DNA of 10,118 nucleotides from Bog-159 sp049511415 (GTDB lineage: Bacteria; Acidobacteriota; Terriglobia; Bryobacterales; Bryobacteraceae): NCBI GenBank assembly GCA_049511415.1, contig JBEKYC010000118.1, positions 1 to 10,118 of the forward strand, in the 5' to 3' direction. Numbering within the stretch: position 1 is the stretch's first letter; every line of letters starts with the position of its first letter. Positions 6,906-10,118 of the stretch are shown here, piece after piece. The translations under genes were made by a program, and so were the position numbers. The notes beneath the pieces are model-generated. The model did no database searches. It was not told where the DNA came from and saw nothing but the letters and a program-made list of their open reading frames with translations.

Positions 6906-6930
6906 TGTCCGGTAACGGACAGTGTCCGGT
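6906..6930. promoter_or_regulatory. Three-half-site operator-like array
   Basis: TGTCCG (6906-6911), CGGACA (6916-6921) and TGTCCG (6923-6928) alternate in orientation. Sites 1 and 2 form a perfect palindrome with a 4-nt spacer, and sites 2 and 3 form one with a 1-nt spacer. TGTCCGGT also recurs directly at 6906-6913 and 6923-6930 (17-nt period). It lies in the divergent region about 45 nt before the M28 peptidase start and about 50 nt from the sigma start, where a dimeric regulator could affect either gene. No regulator in the window is an obvious match. Confidence 0.5.
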
Positions 6931-6973
6931 TTCGAGCCAGGAGATGGCGGGCCGACGGTGCTCAAATAGTTGT

Positions 6974-8503
6974 ATGCGACTCGCGACGGTGCTGTTCTTA
7001 CTGGCGGCTTTTGCCCATGCCGCCGAGAAGGTCGATGCCCAAGCCATAGCCCAAATTCGCTACGCTGCCCTGAATCACTCCCAAATTATGGAGACGGCCG
7101 GCTATCTCGCCGATGTCATCGGCCCGCGACTGACCGGCTCGCCCAACTACAAGCGCGCCGCCGAATACGCGCGCGACCGACTGAGCGGCTGGGGCCTTCG
7201 GAACGCCCACTTGGAACCCTGGGGACCCTTCGGCCGGGGCTGGTCGCTCGAAGGATTCACGGCGAATATGCTGGTGCCCGGTTTCAGCCCGCTGATCGCA
7301 GATCCCAAAGCCTGGAGCCCGCCGACCAACGGCGTCATCCGCGGCGAAGCGATCTTCCTGGATGTCAAGACCGCGTCGGACCTCGACCGCTATAAAGGTA
7401 AGCTCAAAGGTAAAATCGTGCTGTTTTCCGCCGCGCGTCCGGTCGATCCGCTGTTCGAACCGCCCGCCCAACGCCGTACGGATGATGAACTGCAAAAGCT
7501 GGCCAATGCCCCAGTTCCGCCGCCCGAACAACCGTTTCATTTTTCCCCCGAACAACGCGCCACCGCCGATCTCGACTACCGCAAATGGCAGTTCCTCCAA
7601 ACCGAGGGCGCCGCCGTGGTGTTGCAGCCGGCGTACCGCGATGGCGGCACCGTCTACGTCACCTCAGCCACCGTCCCCTATCCGCCGGACGTGCCCTTCG
7701 ACCAGCGCGTGCATGCCTGGGATCAGAAGCCGCCTGCCATCTTACCCCAGATCAACGTGGCCGCCGAGCAGTACAATCGCCTGGTCCGCCTGGCCGCGCG
7801 CGGCATCGCCGTGCGCCTTGAGATCGGCATCGCCGTACGGTTTTACGATGACGACCCCATGACTCATAACGTGATCGCCGAAATCCCCGGCACGGATTTG
7901 AAAGAAGAAGTCGTGATGGTGGGCGGCTGCCTCGACTCCTGGCACGCCGGCACCGGCGCAACCGATAACGCCGCCGGCGCCGCCACTGCCATGGAAGTTA
8001 TGCGCATTCTGCAAACGCTCGATCTGAAGCCGCGGCGCACGATCCGCATCGGCTTGTGGAGCGCCGAAGAGCAAGGTACGCTCGGCTCCCGCGCGTACCT
8101 GGCCGCGCATCTCAAGCCGGGTAGCACGGAATACGCGAAGTTCGACGCTTATTTCAACTTCGACTACGGCACCGGCCGTATCCGCGGATTGTTCCTACAA
8201 GGCAACGCCGCGGCGCGTCCGATCTTCAGCGCCTTCCTGGAACCGTTCCGCGACTTGGGAGCCACCACGCTATCGCTCGAGGGCGCCGGATCGACCGATC
8301 ATATCCCGTTCGATGAAGCCGGCTTGCCCGGATTCCAGTGGATACGCGACTACATGGAAGGCCAGAACACGCGCGCGCCGCACACCAACATGGATACCTA
8401 CGATCACATTCTGCCCGACGATTTGAAGCAGTCCGCGGCGGTTGCCGCGTCGCTGATCTATCACGTGGCGATGCGGGACCAGATGGTTCCGCGAAAACCC
8501 TAA
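6974..8503 (+). CDS. Secreted M28-family zinc aminopeptidase with PA domain; first zinc-ligand His replaced by Cys
   Basis: A 509-residue protein with a signal peptide (MRLATVLFLLAAFAHAAEK). An M28 N-terminal segment (about 30-110) is followed by a protease-associated-like insert (about 121-260) and the M28 catalytic domain (about 300-500). Family metal positions: D331 in GTGATDNAAG (bridging Asp), E365/E366 in WSAEEQGTLGS (general base and ligand), D397 in FNFDYGTGRIRG, and H443 in GSTDHIPFDEAG. The usual first ligand, the His of G-G/A-H-x-D-S-W-H, is Cys319 here (GGCLDSWH, codon TGC 7928-7930). Asp321 is kept. Relatives remove N-terminal residues from peptides outside the cytoplasm. The start is uncertain: ATG 6974 has no clear ribosome site but begins the signal peptide cleanly, while ATG 6944 is immediately preceded by AGGAG with no spacing. 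It is divergent from the sigma operon. Confidence 0.9.
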   Translation: MRLATVLFLLAAFAHAAEKVDAQAIAQIRYAALNHSQIMETAGYLADVIGPRLTGSPNYKRAAEYARDRLSGWGLRNAHLEPWGPFGRGWSLEGFTANMLVPGFSPLIADPKAWSPPTNGVIRGEAIFLDVKTASDLDRYKGKLKGKIVLFSAARPVDPLFEPPAQRRTDDELQKLANAPVPPPEQPFHFSPEQRATADLDYRKWQFLQTEGAAVVLQPAYRDGGTVYVTSATVPYPPDVPFDQRVHAWDQKPPAILPQINVAAEQYNRLVRLAARGIAVRLEIGIAVRFYDDDPMTHNVIAEIPGTDLKEEVVMVGGCLDSWHAGTGATDNAAGAATAMEVMRILQTLDLKPRRTIRIGLWSAEEQGTLGSRAYLAAHLKPGSTEYAKFDAYFNFDYGTGRIRGLFLQGNAAARPIFSAFLEPFRDLGATTLSLEGAGSTDHIPFDEAGLPGFQWIRDYMEGQNTRAPHTNMDTYDHILPDDLKQSAAVAASLIYHVAMRDQMVPRKP

Positions 8504-9099
8504 GGCCAGGTGAGGCGAACGGCGGTGTTCGATTATGGGATTAGGTTCGTTTGGCATACGCGCCTGGCGCAGAGTCAGGAAGTTGTGTAAGGCGCGCCTG
8601 AGGCTGCGAAAGAGGGTCTCCAGTCGCTTCGCGCGCTCCGAGGAAGTCACCATCAGTCACAAGTGTACGACGGAAGTTTGGTCGAAGATCGGCAAGTCCC
8701 GTATTTTCTAGCTGTATAGCCTTGTGAACGGCATTGAGGGAGAACCGGGCGCCAGATACGAGGCTGGACGGCGCGAGAGGGTGTTCGGAGTGCGTTGCTG
8801 ATCCCAAGTGTATGCCTATTAGGTCCTTAGGATCAGAAGGTTCGTGGACATGAAACAGATCGGCGCGGGTGTCCAGGGAAATAGGATCGCGGTGGAATCG
8901 GAGAGCGCGGGGGCTGCGTTGCCGGATCCACGCTGCCGGATTACATTCAGTTCCAAGCCAGCCAGCAGCCGCGCCGCGTCGCCGAACGTGTATTGCGGCT
9001 CGAAGCCCGCGAGCTCGTTCCGCTGGAAACCATTCGCTTTTCGAAATGCGCCTTGCACGGGCGGCCCTTGCCGCGCGTCTGCACTTAAGGGAAACCGCC
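8504..9099. other. Gene-less stretch between peptidase and fusion gene
   Basis: No convincing gene. A 5-bp hairpin CGAAC/GTTCG (8516-8531) follows the peptidase stop but has no T-run. A small basic plus-strand frame (8535-8714, 59 codons, beginning MGLGSFGIRAWRRV) has no good ribosome site. Minus-strand frames at 8541-8870 and 8819-9058 overlap, show no G/C preference at third codon positions and match no family I recognise; they could be relics of a decayed gene. The right end must hold the promoter and leader of the fusion gene, whose ribosome site AAGGGA is at 9087-9092. I see no clear -35/-10 pair. Confidence 0.4.
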
Positions 9100-10118
9100 A
9101 TGTTGCGCCGCTCAGTCACCCTTGGGTTTGCCATCGCCGCAGCGCTTTGCGCGCAGGGCGACCCGCAATTCACAGATGTCCCTTATGTTCCCACGCCACC
9201 GAACGTGGTGGATGCGATGCTCGATCTGGCCGACATCAAACCTGCGGACGTGCTGATCGATCTGGGGTCCGGCGATGGCCGCATCGTGATCGCCGCCTGC
9301 AAACGATTCGGCATTCGTGCCACAGGCGTCGAGATCGACCCCAGTCTTGTGCGGCAGTCGGAAACGCTGGCCCGCCAGGAGGGCCTCGCCGGGATTGCCA
9401 CGTTCGTCCAGGCCGACCTGTTCGCATACGACCTGCGTCCGGCGTCAGTCGTGACCATGTTTCTCACCCCCGGCGTCAACCTGCGTCTGCGTTCCAAGCT
9501 TCTCGGTGAGCTGCGGCCGGGAACGCGCATCGTCTCTCACCGGTTCGACATGGGAAGCTGGACGCCCGCCAAGACTGTCCAACTCGCGGACGACCGGATA
9601 TACCTTTGGGTGGTTCCAGCGAATGGACTGGGAGCCTCCGGCGCCGCAAGTGCGCACGCGGAGCCGGCCGCGGAAAATCCGGCATCGATGTTTTCGTACA
9701 ATTCGGCCGCGCCGCTCAATGCCCGCAGCGAAGAGCCCGAGCAGGCCGACGGATCGTATGTGACGGCGCTCTCGTATTCCGGCGCCCTGGGACCGGTTTC
9801 GGCGACGCTCGTGACTCCCGCCCGGAACGGGAAGTACCCGGCCGCCATCTTCTCGGCCGACTACGGGAGGCGCGACGAGTTCCTCCCCGAGGCGCTGCTG
9901 CTGGCACGCGCGTCGCCGCCGATTGTGTCGTTGCTTATCGACGCGCCGCCCGAGAGACCGGTAGGTTGGCGGCGCAGTTTCAATTCGCTGAGCGACAGTG
10001 ACAACGACCGGGACATCCATATTCAGGCCGTGATCGATATCCGGCGGGGCATCGATCTGCTGGCCGCGCGGAGCGATGTCGACGCCAGCCGCATCGCCTA
10101 TGTGGGTCACGGTTATGG
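9100..10118 (+). CDS. Secreted fusion: SAM-dependent methyltransferase domain + alpha/beta-hydrolase domain (3' end beyond window)
   Basis: One uninterrupted frame of 339 codons runs to the right edge. ATG 9100 has AAGGGA 7 nt upstream. A short signal-like N-terminus (MLRRSVTLGFAIAAALCAQG) precedes a class I methyltransferase domain (about 25-178). This domain has PYVPTPPNVVDAML, the SAM-binding motif I DLGSGDGR (54-61), acidic E78 in GVEID, and the later VTMFLTPGVNLRLR and SHRFDMGSW, the pattern of a known group of exported methyltransferase-like proteins. A low-complexity Ala/Glu/Pro linker (about 180-216) leads into a dienelactone-hydrolase-like alpha/beta-hydrolase domain (from about 219): LVTPARNGKYPAAIF, then the pre-nucleophile helix VIDIRRGIDLLAARSDVDASRIAYVG. 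The nucleophile elbow reads G-H-G-Y-G (336-340) instead of G-x-S-x-G. The catalytic Asp/His region is outside the window. The substrate is unknown. Confidence 0.8.
   Translation, partial: MLRRSVTLGFAIAAALCAQGDPQFTDVPYVPTPPNVVDAMLDLADIKPADVLIDLGSGDGRIVIAACKRFGIRATGVEIDPSLVRQSETLARQEGLAGIATFVQADLFAYDLRPASVVTMFLTPGVNLRLRSKLLGELRPGTRIVSHRFDMGSWTPAKTVQLADDRIYLWVVPANGLGASGAASAHAEPAAENPASMFSYNSAAPLNARSEEPEQADGSYVTALSYSGALGPVSATLVTPARNGKYPAAIFSADYGRRDEFLPEALLLARASPPIVSLLIDAPPERPVGWRRSFNSLSDSDNDRDIHIQAVIDIRRGIDLLAARSDVDASRIAYVGHGY

Noticed and set aside
8541..9173. Minus-strand frame of 210 codons across the gap and the start of the fusion gene
   Set aside because: Overlaps the well-supported start and ribosome site of the fusion gene, has no recognisable motif, and codon use is atypical.
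9445..10110. Minus-strand frame of 221 codons opposite the fusion gene
   Set aside because: Shadow of the methyltransferase/hydrolase frame, which carries real motifs on the plus strand.
1..10118. CRISPR arrays, tRNA or rRNA genes
   Set aside because: No regularly spaced DNA repeats of CRISPR type, no cloverleaf candidate and no rRNA-like sequence found on reading both strands; the regular repeats present are protein-coding.

Overview
The window is GC-rich (codon third positions dominated by G/C) and most resembles an Acidobacteriota chromosome of the Bryobacterales/Solibacter type. The best taxonomic pointer is the left-edge gene, a MacB/FtsX-type permease of the acidobacterial 'ADOP' architecture with its own PadR repressor. 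Such pairs are found in large paralogous sets in these soil bacteria. This placement is inference from gene style; no rRNA or tRNA is present.

Layout. (1) 1-2634, minus strand: a PadR regulator followed 10 nt later by an ADOP permease that runs off the left edge with 765 codons visible. Its promoter is embedded in a perfect inverted repeat, so the pair is probably autoregulated. (2) 2698-3188: a gene-less stretch with a strong hairpin and a short direct repeat, possibly an insertion-sequence relic. (3) 3189-6854, minus strand: a tight four-gene operon. It encodes an ECF sigma factor, a zinc-finger anti-sigma factor with one membrane helix and C-terminal HEAT repeats, a secreted DUF4097-like beta-solenoid protein, and a secreted protein with two PDZ domains. 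All junctions overlap or lie within about 9 nt. (4) 6855-6973: a divergent control region with an ECF-like promoter on one side and a three-half-site operator-like array. (5) 6974-8503, plus strand: a secreted M28 zinc aminopeptidase. (6) 8504-9099: gene-less. (7) 9100 to the right edge, plus strand: a secreted fusion of a class I SAM-methyltransferase domain and an alpha/beta-hydrolase domain, cut by the window end.

How the parts may work together. The four-gene operon reads as a self-contained envelope-signalling unit. The sigma factor is held by the zinc-finger anti-sigma, whose extracytoplasmic HEAT array could sense a partner; the two exported proteins are then either the sensed ligands or the first outputs. 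This is inference from order, coupling and domain topology.

Points that stand out. The M28 peptidase has Cys where the first zinc-ligand His belongs. The hydrolase half of the fusion has Gly in the nucleophile-elbow position. The PDZ protein has a linker with Met at every third residue. The solenoid protein has about ten consecutive 18-residue repeats.
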